NCBI GenBank assembly: GCA_036365145.1
Contig: JAEOAD010000035.1
Location: forward strand, 5,721,501 to 5,785,500
Direction: 5' to 3'
DNA length: 64,000 nucleotides
Source of the DNA: Orientallactaga sibirica
Taxonomy: Eukaryota; Chordata; Mammalia; Rodentia; Dipodidae
Shown: in pieces, positions 20,529 to 31,099 of the stretch
How the letters are laid out: each line of letters opens with the position of its first letter
Position numbering within the stretch: the stretch's first letter is position 1
Translations under genes and position numbers: made by a program
Notes under the pieces: generated by a model
Database searches by the model: none
Seen by the model: the letters and a program-made list of their open reading frames with translations, nothing else
What the model was told of the DNA's origin: nothing

Positions 20529-20931
20529 ATTTTTTTTTTTGGTACTTTTTTTTTTATTAGCATGCAAAGAATTAGGTTTCTTCATGGTGTTCTTTCGAAC
20601 AAATTTTGTTTTTGTTCCCCTTCTCCTCCCCTCTTTTCCCTCATCCCCTTCCCTCCACTCTCCATCCCCATAGCCTCCTTTTTATTTTCCTGCTGTTCCT
20701 TCTGGGTCCCCTCCTTCTCATCACCTTTTGTCCCCCTCTGGTGGTCTGCCTTCCCATCCCTTTATTTTCATGCATAAACATTAGGATCTGCATATGAGAA
20801 AAAAACAGGCAAGTTTTTCTTTCTGGGCCTGGGTTACCTCACTTAGTACATATTTTTTTTTTCCAGTTACATCCATTTTCCTACAAATTTCAATAATGTC
20901 ATTTTTCATTACAGCTCAGTAAAATTCCATT

Positions 20932-20935
<4 letters not shown>
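20529..20935 (-). mobile_element. L1 3' end (ORF2 tail/3' UTR)
   Basis: Antisense: T-rich, CTCC-rich block (20620-20770), then GGGCCTGGGTTACCTCACTT, TTCCAGTTACATCCATTTTC and TACAGCTCAGTAAAATTCCA. These last are the antisense of the L1 ORF2 3' region. Truncated. Confidence 0.75.
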
Positions 20936-20967
<32 letters not shown>

Positions 20968-21107
20968 CCTCTGAGGTATGGTCTCGCTCTAGTCCAGGCT
21001 GACCTGGAATTCACTATGTGGTCAAGGCTGGCTTGGAACTCACAGGATCTTCCTACTTTGGCCTCCTGAGTGCTGGGATTAAAGGCATGTGCCACCATCC
21101 CCAGCTC
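20936..21107 (-). mobile_element. B1 SINE with 32-bp poly(T)
   Basis: Poly(T) at 20936-20967, then CTCTGAGGTATGGTCTCGC, ending GTGCCACCATCCCCAGC. Internally shortened around GTGGTCAAGGCTGG. Confidence 0.88.
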
Positions 21108-21500
21108 CAGTCCTTTTGATGTTGCAAAATGACTATATCATTTACCAAATTCATGCTGGATAACTGAATAACTGAGTTAAAATGTTTTTAAAAATCTCAT
21201 GTTTTAAATAAATTTATGCTTTTGTGTGGGCTGCATTCATGTGGCCTTTGGAGGCTTCAGACTGGACACGTCTGCATGATCTGGTTTAGGGAGCCTATGT
21301 CTGCACTAATCCATGCTACAGTCTGGGGACATAACGCCTGACTTTGGTTGCTCTCTCAGTTCATTGGGATAACTGGAAGGGTATGACCCTTGGTGGCCTT
21401 GCTTTATAGGGCTATAGTAGCCATCTATTGTCTTCTAATCTGGCACAGCTATTTGATATACCATCCTCAGTGTCAAAATATAGCTTAGCCATGGCTTTTT
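21108..21500. other. Unassigned DNA
   Basis: No feature recognised. Confidence 0.4.
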
Positions 21501-21506
21501 TTCTAT

Positions 21507-21652
21507 TTTTTTTTTTGAGGTTGGGTCTCACTCTGGTCCAGGCTGACCTGGAATTCACTATGTAGTCTCAGGTGGCCTCCAACTTGTGGCGATCCTCCAA
21601 CCTCTGCCTCCCCAGTGCTGGGATTAAAGGCGTGAGCTACCACACGGTGGCC
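21507..21652 (-). mobile_element. B1 SINE
   Basis: Antisense: poly(T), GAGGTTGGGTCTCACTCTGG, ending GCGTGAGCTACCACACGGTG. Confidence 0.87.
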
Positions 21653-21699
21653 CTTACTCATGTTTTTTTCACATTTGACTCTTCTCTCCTCCTTTCCCT

Positions 21700-21914
21700 C
21701 TGTAGTCTTAAGCATTCTAGGTTAGCCTCGACTGAAACTGGCTGTGTAACCTAGGATAACCATGAACTTCTGATCCTTCTTCCTCCATTGTGTGAGCGCT
21801 GAGATTGCAGGCATGTGCCTTTGTGCCCAGTTTTTGCGTTGCTGGGATTGGACCCGGAGGGGCTTTGTGCATGTTAGGTAAACACTCTCCCATCTAAGCG
21901 ACATTCCCAGCCTC
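21700..21914 (-). mobile_element. B4-like (B1-ID dimer) SINE
   Basis: B1-like half (GCGCTGAGATTGCAGGCATG) followed by an ID-like antisense half (GCTGGGATTGGACCCGGAG … CATCTAAGCGACATTCCCAG). Old and diverged. Confidence 0.65.
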
Positions 21915-22184
21915 AGGGTCATATTTTCTATGATGACTAGTCAAACCTCGTGCTTCACTCTTTTGTCTACTCCGTAGATGAGCACGCTAATTCTGTTGTC
22001 CCGAGCTTGCTGTCCACACTTCCTGGAGTGTGCTCTTCCCTGTGCCTCCTGCCCTCGCCTCTAAGGTCTCAGGCTATGCTGGACTGACTGCACTCCTGTG
22101 CAGCTGTCAGTACAAGTCAAGCTCCCACTCCCTGGTATCCTGCTCTGTCCTCACCCCCTTGCTAACACTGTGATCCATTTTTTT
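21915..22184. other. Unassigned DNA
   Basis: Nothing recognised. Confidence 0.35.
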
Positions 22185-22555
22185 GGACTTTTTTAAAAAA
22201 TTTACAACTTCTATACTTACATACAACCCCCCCCCCATATTTCCCTCTCCTCCCCCCATTCCCCTTTAGAACTCCATTCTCCGTCATCTCCCCTCCCTCT
22301 CTCCATTAGTCTCTTTTTAAATTTGATGTCATTATCTTTTTCTTCTATATGAAGGTCTTGCGAAGGTATTGCTAGGCACTGCAAGGTCATGGATATCAAG
22401 GCCAATTTCTGTCTGGACAGTTGCACTGTAAGGAGTTGTACCCTTCCTTTGGCTCTTACATTCTTTCTGCCCCCTCTTCCGCAATGGACCCTGAGCCTTG
22501 GAGGGTGTGACAGAGATGTTTCAGTGCTGGATTCCTCCATCCCTTCTTCTCAGCA
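22185..22555 (-). mobile_element. L1 3' end
   Basis: Antisense: T-rich start, CATACAACCCCCCCCCCATA, pyrimidine block, then CTTTGGCTCTTACATTCTTT and GAGCCTTGGAGGGTGTGAC. Same family region as 11930-12300. Confidence 0.78.
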
Positions 22556-22589
22556 TTATGTTACCTTTTGTGCGACCCATTTTTAAAAA

Positions 22590-22786
22590 ACATTTTAAAT
22601 ATATTTTATTTATTTGAGAAAGAGAGAGAGTGGGAGCACCAGGGCCTTCAGCCACTGCAAATGAACTGCAGATGCATGCACCCCCTTGTGCATCTATCTG
22701 GCTTACGTGGGTCCTGGAGAGTCGAACGAGGATCCTTTGGCTTTGCAGGCAAACGCCTTAACCGCTAAGCCATCTCTCCAGCCCCG
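22590..22786 (-). mobile_element. SINE-A
   Basis: Antisense: ATTTTATTTATTTGAGAAAG, CACCCCCTTGTGCATCTATC, ending CTAAGCCATCTCTCCAGCCC. It lies about 170 bp left of the CpG island. Confidence 0.9.
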
Positions 22787-22949
22787 ACTGAGACCTCTTT
22801 TTAATTCATTCTTACCCGTCCTAGCTGAAGTCATTGCTCCCAGGCCTTCCTGCCCAACTCCCTACACCTCACCTATAGCCCTACCTCTACCTAGCACGGG
22901 AGGCTTTCTCTGCACGTGTCTGGCTGGGAACCCTGTGTTCCCGGGAATG

Positions 22950-23840
22950 AGACTGGCAGCTGTTGGATCTATTCCATGCATGGGTTTCCTCGGTTCCCTC
23001 CTCGGTCCGCGGCCGCCGCAGCACCGCCAAGTCGGTTCACGAGTGATGCGGACGGCTGGCATCGGATGATGGAGGAACGACGTCCCTCGCCGTGTGGATC
23101 CAGCTCTGTTTTTTGGTTGACGGTGACTCTCCACGAGATGGTGAGGACCGAGGTGAGGCGAGTGAGTGGCCGGGTCCAGGTGAGCCCGTGCAGAGCGGAT
23201 AACGGACGCCCGGGAGCCAGGGTGCTCGCTCCCCTCCCCGCCCGCCCGGCAGCCTGCAAGTCCTGGCCGCAGCCGGCTGAGGAGCGGCCAGGGGCGGGAC
23301 TTCCGGTCCCGCGGCGCACGCCGCCCGCGCCGGGCGGAAGCCGGGCTCGCGGCCAGACTGGGGAGTCCCGGACTGGCGCCGAGTTCGGAGCCTCGCTGTG
23401 GCCCGGCCGCTCGTGCCCTTCGGTGCGTGCGTCTCTTGGCGCCTCGTCGGCCCGCGGTCCGTGGGACGGACAGACAGACACCGGGTAAGGAACGGGGAAG
23501 TCGGCCGTCGTCCGAGCGGACTGGCCGGACGGAGAGCCGCGACCCCGGGCTGCGGGCGGGCAGGGGCCGGGCAGGGGCCGGGCTGCAGCGGGGCCGGGCG
23601 CTCGCGAGCCCCGGGGGCGGCTCCGCTCCCCCTGCGGCCCGAGGCCCCGAGCGAGGCTCGCGCACCGTCACCGCCGGCACGGAGAGGCAAGGTGTCCCCG
23701 GGAAGAAGTCCCTGGCGGGGGGTGTGTCTGTCCCGCGTCCCGGCCGGCTGTCCGCGTGCTGGCTCGGGGTGGCCAAGGTTGGCGTCCATCCAGGGAGAGG
23801 TGGTGAGAAAGGTGACGACCTCACGGATCAGAAAGATGCT
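22950..23840 (+). promoter_or_regulatory. CpG island promoter
   Basis: The only CpG- and G+C-rich stretch of the window; it rises at about 22990 (TCCGCGGCCGCCGCAGC) and falls off after about 23830. It contains a GC box (GGGGCGGGA, 23291-23299) overlapping an ETS-type site (ACTTCCGG, 23299-23306), and a second ETS-like GGGCGGAAGC near 23333. No TATA box is evident. Such islands mark housekeeping-type promoters with dispersed starts. The + strand donor at 23485 argues for rightward transcription; leftward activity is possible too. Open frames of up to 320 codons on both strands are a by-product of stop-codon-poor GC-rich DNA, and I see no family motif in them. The gene is not identified. Confidence 0.85.
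23310..23484 (+). other. Probable non-coding first exon (5' UTR)
   Basis: Downstream of the GC-box/ETS cluster and ending in a good splice donor, ACCGG|GTAAGG, with GT at 23485-23486. Between about 23310 and 23484 there is no ATG, so this would be 5' UTR only. The start is inferred from the promoter motifs and is uncertain by 100 bp or more. A second donor-like CCAG|GTGAGC at 23180 could serve an upstream alternative first exon. The downstream intron would cover much of the rest of the window. I do not recognise the gene. Confidence 0.55.
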
Positions 23841-24743
23841 TCAAGTCGCATTGCTTTATTTTCAAGGGGTGCGTGTATGTGTGTATATATATATATATAT
23901 AATGTCATTCCCCCACCTAGGTGGCTTTTGGGAAAATAGTTTACGTTTGTACGGGAAGCACGAACTCCTTCGTCCACAGCCAACTTCAGCTGCCTTTCTT
24001 TGTCACATTGATAGGAACGTTAAGTCTCCGCTAGCCGACCGAGGTTTCTCCTCTTGGACTCTTACCTTGTGGAGTTTACGCTGTCTTCTTTCCTTTGTCA
24101 TGGAATGAGCTTCTATAAATGCGTTTAGCGTGACTGCAATTTCTGGAAAAGCTAGTGCCCTCCTCCCCCCGCCCCACCAACGTTTGCATTTTACAAGTCA
24201 AGGTTTTCCCGAAGCTCAAAGTGGTTAACACATTTTTAGAAGTTAAATGAATTGGATTGGGCAGGGTCGCTAGGGAAAACCATAATACTGTCATTGATGG
24301 AGGTTGGTAGTTAATGATCTGTTTGTTTAGGTGTTCCACGTATAAGGGTAAGGTTTTTTTTTTTTTTTAGCTTAAAAATTTCTGTATTTGTATAGCTAAC
24401 TTAAGCCTTAAATGGCAATCTGACTTGAACTATTTGAAATACACCAGAGAACATTTTGTATTTATTGGTACCTTGTATGTCACTACTTTATTATAAATTC
24501 TTAATGGTCTTGAGGATCTTGCTCCAGTATGATACAGTTATAAGGACCATATGTTTAGTGACACAGTTGATATTTACAAGGATAGGGCGTTGCCTAGCCT
24601 TAAATACTGCTTTAACATATCAATGAGGACTTTGGACATAATTTTTCCAATTAGAGAATGAAGACATTGCTCTCTAAAGTTATTGGGCTTACTGCTGTTA
24701 ACAGTTGTGTTGAATTTCATATCTCAGTCTCATTTTTTTGGCT
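23841..24743. other. Unassigned DNA downstream of the CpG island
   Basis: A short (TA)n at 23884-23901 and a poly(T) at 24354-24369. Otherwise repeat-free, as is common near active promoters. No exon recognised. Confidence 0.45.
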
Positions 24744-24964
24744 AATTTTATTTATTTGAGAGCAACAGACAGAGAAAGAGGCAGAGAGAGAGAGAAAGAG
24801 GGAGAGAATGGGCGCACCAGGGCCTCCAGCCCCTACAAACAAACTCCAGATGCATGTGCCACCTTGTGCATCTGGGTTACGTGGGTCCTGGAGAATCAAG
24901 CCTTGAACCAGGGTCCGTAGGCTTCACAGGCAAGTCTTTAACCGCTAAGCCATCTCTCCAGCCC
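24744..24964 (-). mobile_element. SINE-A
   Basis: Antisense: ATTTTATTTATTTGAGAGCA, GCATGTGCCACCTTGTGCA, ending CTAAGCCATCTCTCCAGCCC. Confidence 0.92.
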
Positions 24965-25720
24965 ATCAGTTTCATTTCTTGAAGTAGACATGTTGCTTAT
25001 CAAAGGCTTGGTTTTAATGTAACATACTATATTGGTTTAAAAACTGAGTTCTCCCTTCTCCTTGGATTTTGAGAGAGAGAGAGAGAGTGAGAGCACTTGA
25101 AAAGACATGGAAGACTTTACACTAATGCATGGCTGGAGAAAGTGCACGCTGTTAAACATAAGAACACTTGCTTTCTGTGGCAGGTTTCTAGTTGTCTATC
25201 TAAATGATATGTCTGAAATTTGATTGTCTTCGTTATGGGAAATCTTTGGAATGTTTGTTTTTGTTCTAATTGTTAAGTTGCATAACTTTCCATTTAGATA
25301 AATTCTTTGCATTATTCTGTCGTATTTAGATGTATTTCATAGTTTTGTCAATAATGGTAAGTTTTAAATTATAGGCAGGCAAATACTACTTATTTGCATA
25401 GATGGATTCACACTTTCTTTTTATTTCTGCTTCAGGGAGATCTATATCTGTGTGGAAAGAACTTCTAGAACACTAAACAGTCTTCATAAATGCACATAAG
25501 TGTTTGTTTCCCTTAGTCATTGGTTTGTCAAAGCATCTGATTCCATGCCTTCTGGCTGTCAACTGTGTCATCATGTAACGCACTCAGTTACCTGCATGTC
25601 CTAGTTAGAAAGCCATTGCTGACCATTTATTTGAACCTCTGGAGTTGGATATGGCTGAGCAACACAGCTTAGGGACAGGGATGGGTCAAACCAGAGCCAA
25701 CTAGTCCACCTCCCTTTAAA
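24965..25720. other. Unassigned DNA
   Basis: Mostly unique. A short (GA)n lies at 25071-25088. An acceptor-like TTTATTTCTGCTTCAG ends at about 25436, but I found no paired donor. Confidence 0.4.
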
Positions 25721-25721
25721 A

Positions 25722-25941
25722 ATATTTTTAATTTGTAAGCAGAGAGAGTGGGAGAGGGAGGGAGCCAGGGAGGGAGGGAGACAGAGAGAATGGGTGCACC
25801 AGGGCTTCTAGCCACTGCAAGCAAACTCCAAATACATTCACCACCCTGTGCATCTGGCTTTATGTGGGAACTGGGGACTTGAATCCCAGTTGTTAAGCTT
25901 TGCAGGCAAATGCCTTAAATGCTAAGCCACATCTCCAGCCC
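25722..25941 (-). mobile_element. SINE-A
   Basis: Antisense: AATATTTTTAATTTGTAAGC, GA/GGGA-rich part, ending CTAAGCCACATCTCCAGCCC. Confidence 0.9.
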
Positions 25942-26502
25942 CACCCCTTCCTTTATGATCAGTTTCTGTCCTTTTTCCTCCACTAAGCCTTTTTCTCTCA
26001 GAGTGACCAAGATGTCCTAGGCCTCTAGCCCAGGATGACCCACTGGGTATCAGAGCAGCCAAATGATTGTAGTCCTGTGAGAAGGGCCCCAGTGAATTCT
26101 GTTGAATCAGAGTCCATAAGTCTTTGCAAAATGTCCTGCTTCTAGGAATGTAGCTATGGATATGAACCTCTGGTTTAGATTATTATTGTTTTAGGAATAG
26201 TTTTAATACTAAAACATACTTTTTGCAGCTACATTAATGGACTTGCCCTGATTTTGCTTGGAGTGAGGAGGCATCATTTTAAATTATGCATGAACTTTTC
26301 TATTAAAGTAGAGGCTGTATCTCAGTTACAAATACTGCAGAAAACACATTGATTGCCTCTAGTCTTTGTTTCTATTATTACTTAAACATTGCTTTAGGAA
26401 GAGGTGACCATTACCGGTGGGAGAAGCTGCCTGTTGGTTGCAAGAAGTAAGTTGGTCCTGAGGTAGTGTCTCTTGGTGATAGTGGCAAACTTCTAGTTGG
26501 CT
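25942..26502. other. Unassigned DNA with one weak exon-like segment
   Basis: No repeat recognised. 26398-26446 (49 bp) is bounded by TTGCTTTAG| on the left and GAA|GTAAGTT on the right. The donor is good but the acceptor is only moderate, so I treat it as a weak exon candidate. Confidence 0.25.
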
Positions 26503-26515
26503 TTAGAATAGTTTT

Positions 26516-26623
26516 TTTTTTAAAAAAATTTATTTGTTTATTTTTTTGAGGGAGGGTCAGTTAGATAATGGACATACCAGGACCTCTAGACACTGCAAAC
26601 AAATTCCAGATGCATGTGCCACC
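26516..26623 (-). mobile_element. SINE-A, 5'-truncated with target duplication
   Basis: Only the 3' half is present (poly(T), GAGGGAGGGTCAG … CAGATGCATGTGCCACC). It is bounded by TTTAGAATAGTTT before and after, so it is a genuine 5'-truncated insertion and not a later deletion. Confidence 0.82.
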
Positions 26624-26912
26624 TTTAGAATAGTTTTAAAATAGCCTACAGATATGTGCTTCTTTACTGCCTGGGGTGGGGGTGGGGGACCGCTTAGCTC
26701 TTAGGACAGTGACCTGGCAGACAGAGCCCTTTGGAGGTGCAATTAGGAACCACAGTCAGATTTGAAGGAGGGACTGAGGTAAGAATGGCTTAATTGGCAG
26801 TACTTTCTTCAGTATTGGAAGGGTGAAGGTGTGGCGATTGGTGCAGACATTGTACATGGGACTTCTCTTAGCACTGTATAGACTACCTGTGAGCACACTT
26901 GTTTTATTGCAG

Positions 26913-26987
26913 CCAGGAAGGGAGAGCAGGCCATTAGAGGTGATGCGAAAGGCCATTTTAGACTTTCTTGAACTACTGATCACTCAG
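26913..26987 (+). other. Candidate 75-bp exon
   Basis: Bounded by a strong acceptor (TTGTTTTATTGCAG|) and a donor (CACTCAG|GTAATA). Length is a multiple of three, and one frame is open across it, 25 codons including an ATG (…EVMRKAILDFLELLITQ). It does not overlap a recognised repeat. It lies 3.4 kb downstream of the CpG island on the same strand, so it could be exon 2 of that gene, coding or 5' UTR. I do not recognise the peptide. A decoy splice pair is possible. Confidence 0.35.
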
Positions 26988-27119
26988 GTAATATCAGAAT
27001 CAACTCCAGATATTTTTAGCCTAAGTAATAACTTTCACATTGATTAAATAATGCTACAGAAATAAAAATAGTACAAGGAACTGTTTAGATTTATTTTACT
27101 TTTTGGTGTGTGTTTATAT

Positions 27120-27380
27120 GGTGTGTGTCTGTTGTGTGAATGAGGGTGTGCATATGTCACAGTGAGTGTGTGGAGGTCAGATGACAACTTTCAGGTGTTA
27201 GGCCTTGCCTTCCACTGCCTTTGAGGCAGGGTCTCAAACTGTTCACTGCTCTTTTTGTGCAGGCTGGCATAAAATTAGGCTTCTAGATTTTTAGGGGGGT
27301 GCTGGAGATCTGAACTTGGGTCCTCAGGCTTGTGTGGCAAGCACTTAACCCACGGAGCCATCTGCCAATTCCCAGACTTA
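27120..27380 (-). mobile_element. B3/B4-type rodent SINE, diverged
   Basis: TGTGTGGAGGTCAGATGACA at the left, GAACTTGGGTCCTCAGGCTT and CCCACGGAGCCATCTGCC at the right. This is the antisense order of a B2-superfamily (B3-like) SINE. Confidence 0.55.
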
Positions 27381-27530
27381 CTTCATGACATTTTACCACA
27401 TTTTCCTTATCACTTGCAAAAAAGAACACTATTGAGTAAAAGAAGTATGTTCATGTAAAATGAACTCCAAAGTTGAAGTGCTGATTTTAGTTTTCTTATC
27501 AAAGCTGGGTCTCACTCTAGCCCATGCAGC

Positions 27531-30433
27531 CCTGGTGCATGTAGATTTGTCACAGTGATCATCTCCTGGTGCATTTAGACACGTTACAGTGATCATCTCA
27601 TACATGTAGATTTGTTACAGTGATCATCTCCTGGTGCATGTAGACTCGTCACAGTGATCATCTCCTGGTGCATGTGGACTTGTCACAGTGATCATCTCCT
27701 GGTGCATGCAGACTCGTCACAGTGATCATCTCCTGGTACATGTAGACTTGTCACAGTGATCATCTCCTGGTACATGTAGACTTGTCACAGTGATCATCTC
27801 CTGGGGCATGCAGACTCGTCACAGTGATCATCTCCTGATACATGCAGACTCGTCACAGTGATCATCTCCTGGTACATGTAGACTTGTCACAGTGATCATC
27901 TCCTGGTACATGTAGACTTGTCACAGTGATCATCTCCTGGGGCATGCAGACTCGTCACAGTGATCATCTCCTGATACATGTAGACTTGTCACAGTGATCA
28001 TCTCCTGGGGCATGCAGACTCGTCACAGTGATCATCTCCTGGTGCATGTAGACTCGTCACAGTGATCATCTCCTGGGGCATGCAGACTCGTCACAGTGAT
28101 CATCTCCTGATACATGTAGACTTGTCACAGTGATCATCTCCTGGTGCATGCAGACTCGTCACAGTGATCATCTCCTGGTACATGTAGACTCGTCACAGTG
28201 ATCATCTCCTGGTACATGTAGACTCGTCACAGTGATCATCTCCTGGGGCATGTAGACTTGTCACAGTGATCATCTCCTGGGGCATGCAGACTCGTCACAG
28301 TGATCATCTCCTGGTACATGTAGACTTGTCACAGTGATCATCTCCTGGTGCATGTAGACTCGTCACAGTGATCATCTCCTGATACATGTAGACTCGTCAC
28401 AGTGATCATCTCCTGGTGCATGTAGACTTGTCACAGTGATCATCTCCTGGTGCATGTAGACTTGTCACAGTGATCATCTCCTGGGACATGTAGACTTGTC
28501 ACAGTGATCATCTCCTGGGGCATGCAGACTCGTCACAGTGATCATCTCCTGGTACATGTAGACTTGTCACAGTGATCATCTCCTGGGGCATGCAGACTCG
28601 TCACAGTGATCATCTCCTGATACATGTAGACTTATCACAGTGATCATCTCCTGGTACATGTAGACTTGTCACAGTGATCATCTCCTGGGGCATGTAGACT
28701 TGTCACAGTGATCATCTCCTGGTGCATGTAGACTTGTCACAGTGATCATCTCCTGGTGCATGTAGACTTGTCACAGTGATCATCTCCTGGGGCATGTAGA
28801 CTCATCACAGTGATCATCTCCTGGTACATGTAGACTTGTCACAGTGATCATCTCCTGGGGCATGTAGACTTGTCACAGTGATCATCTCCTGGTACATGTA
28901 GACTTGTCACAGTGATCATCTCCTTGTGCATGTAGACTTGTCACAGTGATCATCTCCTTGTGCATGCAGACTCATCACAGTGATCATCTCCTGGTACATG
29001 TAGACTTGTCACAGTGATCATCTCCTGGGACATGTAGACTTGTCACAGTGATCATCTCCTGATACATGTAGACTCATCACAGTGATCATCTCCTGATACA
29101 TGTAGACTTGTCACAGTGATCATCTCCTGGTACATGTAGACTCGTCACAGTGATCATCTCCTGGTACATGTAGACTTGTTACAGTGATCATCTCCTGGTA
29201 CATGTAGACTCGTCACAGTGATCATCTCCTGATACATGTAGACTTGTCACAGTGGTCATCTCCTGATACATGTAGACTCATCACAGTGATCATCTCCTGA
29301 TACATGTAGACTTGTCACAGTGATCATCTCCTGGTGCATGTAGACTCGTCACAGTGATCATCTCCTGATACATGTAGACTCGTCACAGTGATCATCTCCT
29401 GGTGCATGTAGACTCGTCACAGTGATCATCTCCTGATACATGTAGACTTGTCACAGTGATCATCTCCTGGGACATGTAGACTTATCACAGTGATCATCTC
29501 CTGGGGCATGTAGACTTGTCACAGTGATCATCTCCTGATACATGTAGACTCGTCACAGTGATCATCTCCTGGGGCATGTAGACTTGTCACAGTGATCATC
29601 TCCTGATACATGTAGACTCATCACAGTGATCATCTCCTGGTGCTTGTAGACTTGTCACAGTGATCATCTCCTGGGGCATGTAGACTTGTCACAGTGATCA
29701 TCTCCTTGTGCATGTAGACTTATCACAGTGATCATCTCCTGGTACATGTAGACTTGTCACAGTGATCATCTCCTGGTACATGTAGACTTGTCACAGTGAT
29801 CATCTCCTTGTGCATGTAGACTCGTCACAGTGATCATCTCCTGATACATGTAGACTTGTCACAGTGATCATCTCCTGGTGCATGTAGACTTGTCACAGTG
29901 ATCATCTCCTTGTGCATGTAGACTTATCACAGTGATCATCTCCTGGTACATGTAGACTTATCACAGTGATCATCTCCTGATACATGTAGACTTGTCACAG
30001 TGATCATCTCCTGGTGCATGCAGACTCGTCACAGTGATCATCTCCTGGTGCATGTAGACTCGTCACAGTGATCATCTCCTGGTGCATGTAGACTTGTCAC
30101 AGTGATCATCTCCTGGTGCATGTAGACTTGTCACAGTGATCATCTCCTGATGCATGTAGACTTGTCACAGTGATCATCTCCTGATACATGTAGACTTGTC
30201 ACAGTGATCATCTCCTGATACATGTAGACTTGTCACAGTGATCATCTCCTGATACATGTAGACTTGTCACAGTGATCATCTCCTGGGGCATGCAGACTCG
30301 TCACAGTGATCATCTCCTGATACATGTAGACTCGTCACAGTGATAATCTCCTGGTGCATGTAGACTTGTCACAGTGATCATCTCCTGATACATGTAGACT
30401 TGTCACAGTGATCATCTCCTGGTGCATGTAGAC
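27531..30433 (+). repeat. 34-bp minisatellite, about 85 copies
   Basis: Head-to-tail array with a period of 34 bp measured between successive TGATCA words (e.g. 27792 to 27826). Each unit reads GTCACAGTGATCATCTCCTG followed by a variable 14-bp part of the form GTACATGTAGACTT. The period is held almost without indels across 2.9 kb. Units vary at a few fixed columns: GGGGCATG / GGTGCATG / GGTACATG / TGATACATG; GTAGAC / GCAGAC; and CTCGTC / CTTGTC / CTCATC. The first two or three units are the most diverged, and one has an 8-9 bp loss. It has stop codons in the frames examined and no start/stop logic, so it is not coding. Confidence 0.98.
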
Positions 30434-30532
30434 CTACAGGGCCAAGATGCATGGGTGCTGAAATGCAATCCCAGGTCTTCTAACCTTAAATCAGGGTCTT
30501 TCTATTGCAATACACTTTTAATTCCTTATATG

Positions 30533-30534
<2 letters not shown>
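30434..30534. other. Short unique spacer
   Basis: Sequence between the minisatellite and the (TA)n; nothing recognised. Confidence 0.4.

Positions 30535-30571
<37 letters not shown>
30535..30571 (+). repeat. (TA)n microsatellite
   Basis: About 18 TA units, followed by poly(T) belonging to the next B1. Confidence 0.92.
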
Positions 30572-30589
<18 letters not shown>

Positions 30590-30738
30590 TGTGGTGTTTT
30601 GCAAGGTAGGGTCTCACTCTGGTCCAGGCTGACCTGGAATTAACTATGTAGTCTCAGGGTGGCCTCGAACTCTCAGTGATCCTCCTACCTCTGCCTCCCG
30701 AGTGCTGGGATTAAAGGCGTGCGCCACCACGCCCGGCA
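30572..30738 (-). mobile_element. B1 SINE
   Basis: Antisense near-consensus copy ending GCGCCACCACGCCCGGC. ATGTCATATAT occurs before the (TA)n and again right after the B1, so the TA tract probably expanded from the target duplication. Confidence 0.93.
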
Positions 30739-30779
30739 TGTCATATATTTTTTAAACATGTGGTATTTATATATGTGTT

Positions 30780-31090
30780 GGTACATGTGTGAGTGTATGT
30801 GTGTCCATGAGTATATACCTGTGAAGGCCAAAGGTTGACCTCAATGTCTTCCCCAGTTGTTCCCCTCTTTTATTTTACTGAGGCAGGCAGGGTTTGTCTT
30901 TTGAAGTCAGAGTTCATGGATTCACTGATCTAGCTAGCCAAGTTGCTCTGGGTAACCCCGAGTTCACCTCCTCAGCTTTGGAGTCACTAGCAGCTGCCAT
31001 GTCCACCTTGCAATTACATGTGGGCCGGGGATTCCAATTTCAGTCCTGATGCTTGCAAGGCAACTCTTTTTCCATTGAGTCAACCCCCCT
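30780..31090 (-). mobile_element. Diverged rodent composite SINE (B1/B3-like)
   Basis: GAAGGCCAAAGGTTGACCTC, GAGGCAGGCAGGGTTTGTC, GGATTCCAATTTCAGTCCTG and TTCCATTGAGTCAACCCCC. Motif order matches the copies at 54015 and 59870. The family name is unsure. Confidence 0.5.
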
Positions 31091-31099
31091 ATAGATTTT

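Noticed and set aside
22862..23824. 320-codon minus-strand open frame and overlapping 170-250-codon frames on both strands
   Set aside because: All lie in the CpG island, where stop codons are rare. Composition is P/R/A/G-rich, there are no family motifs, and frames overlap on both strands.
25420..25505. Exon after a good acceptor (TTTATTTCTGCTTCAG)
   Set aside because: No GT donor with reasonable context follows within a plausible distance.
27531..30433. Regular array looking like a CRISPR locus
   Set aside because: There are no unique spacers: the whole 34-bp unit repeats. The host is a mammal and there are no cas genes.
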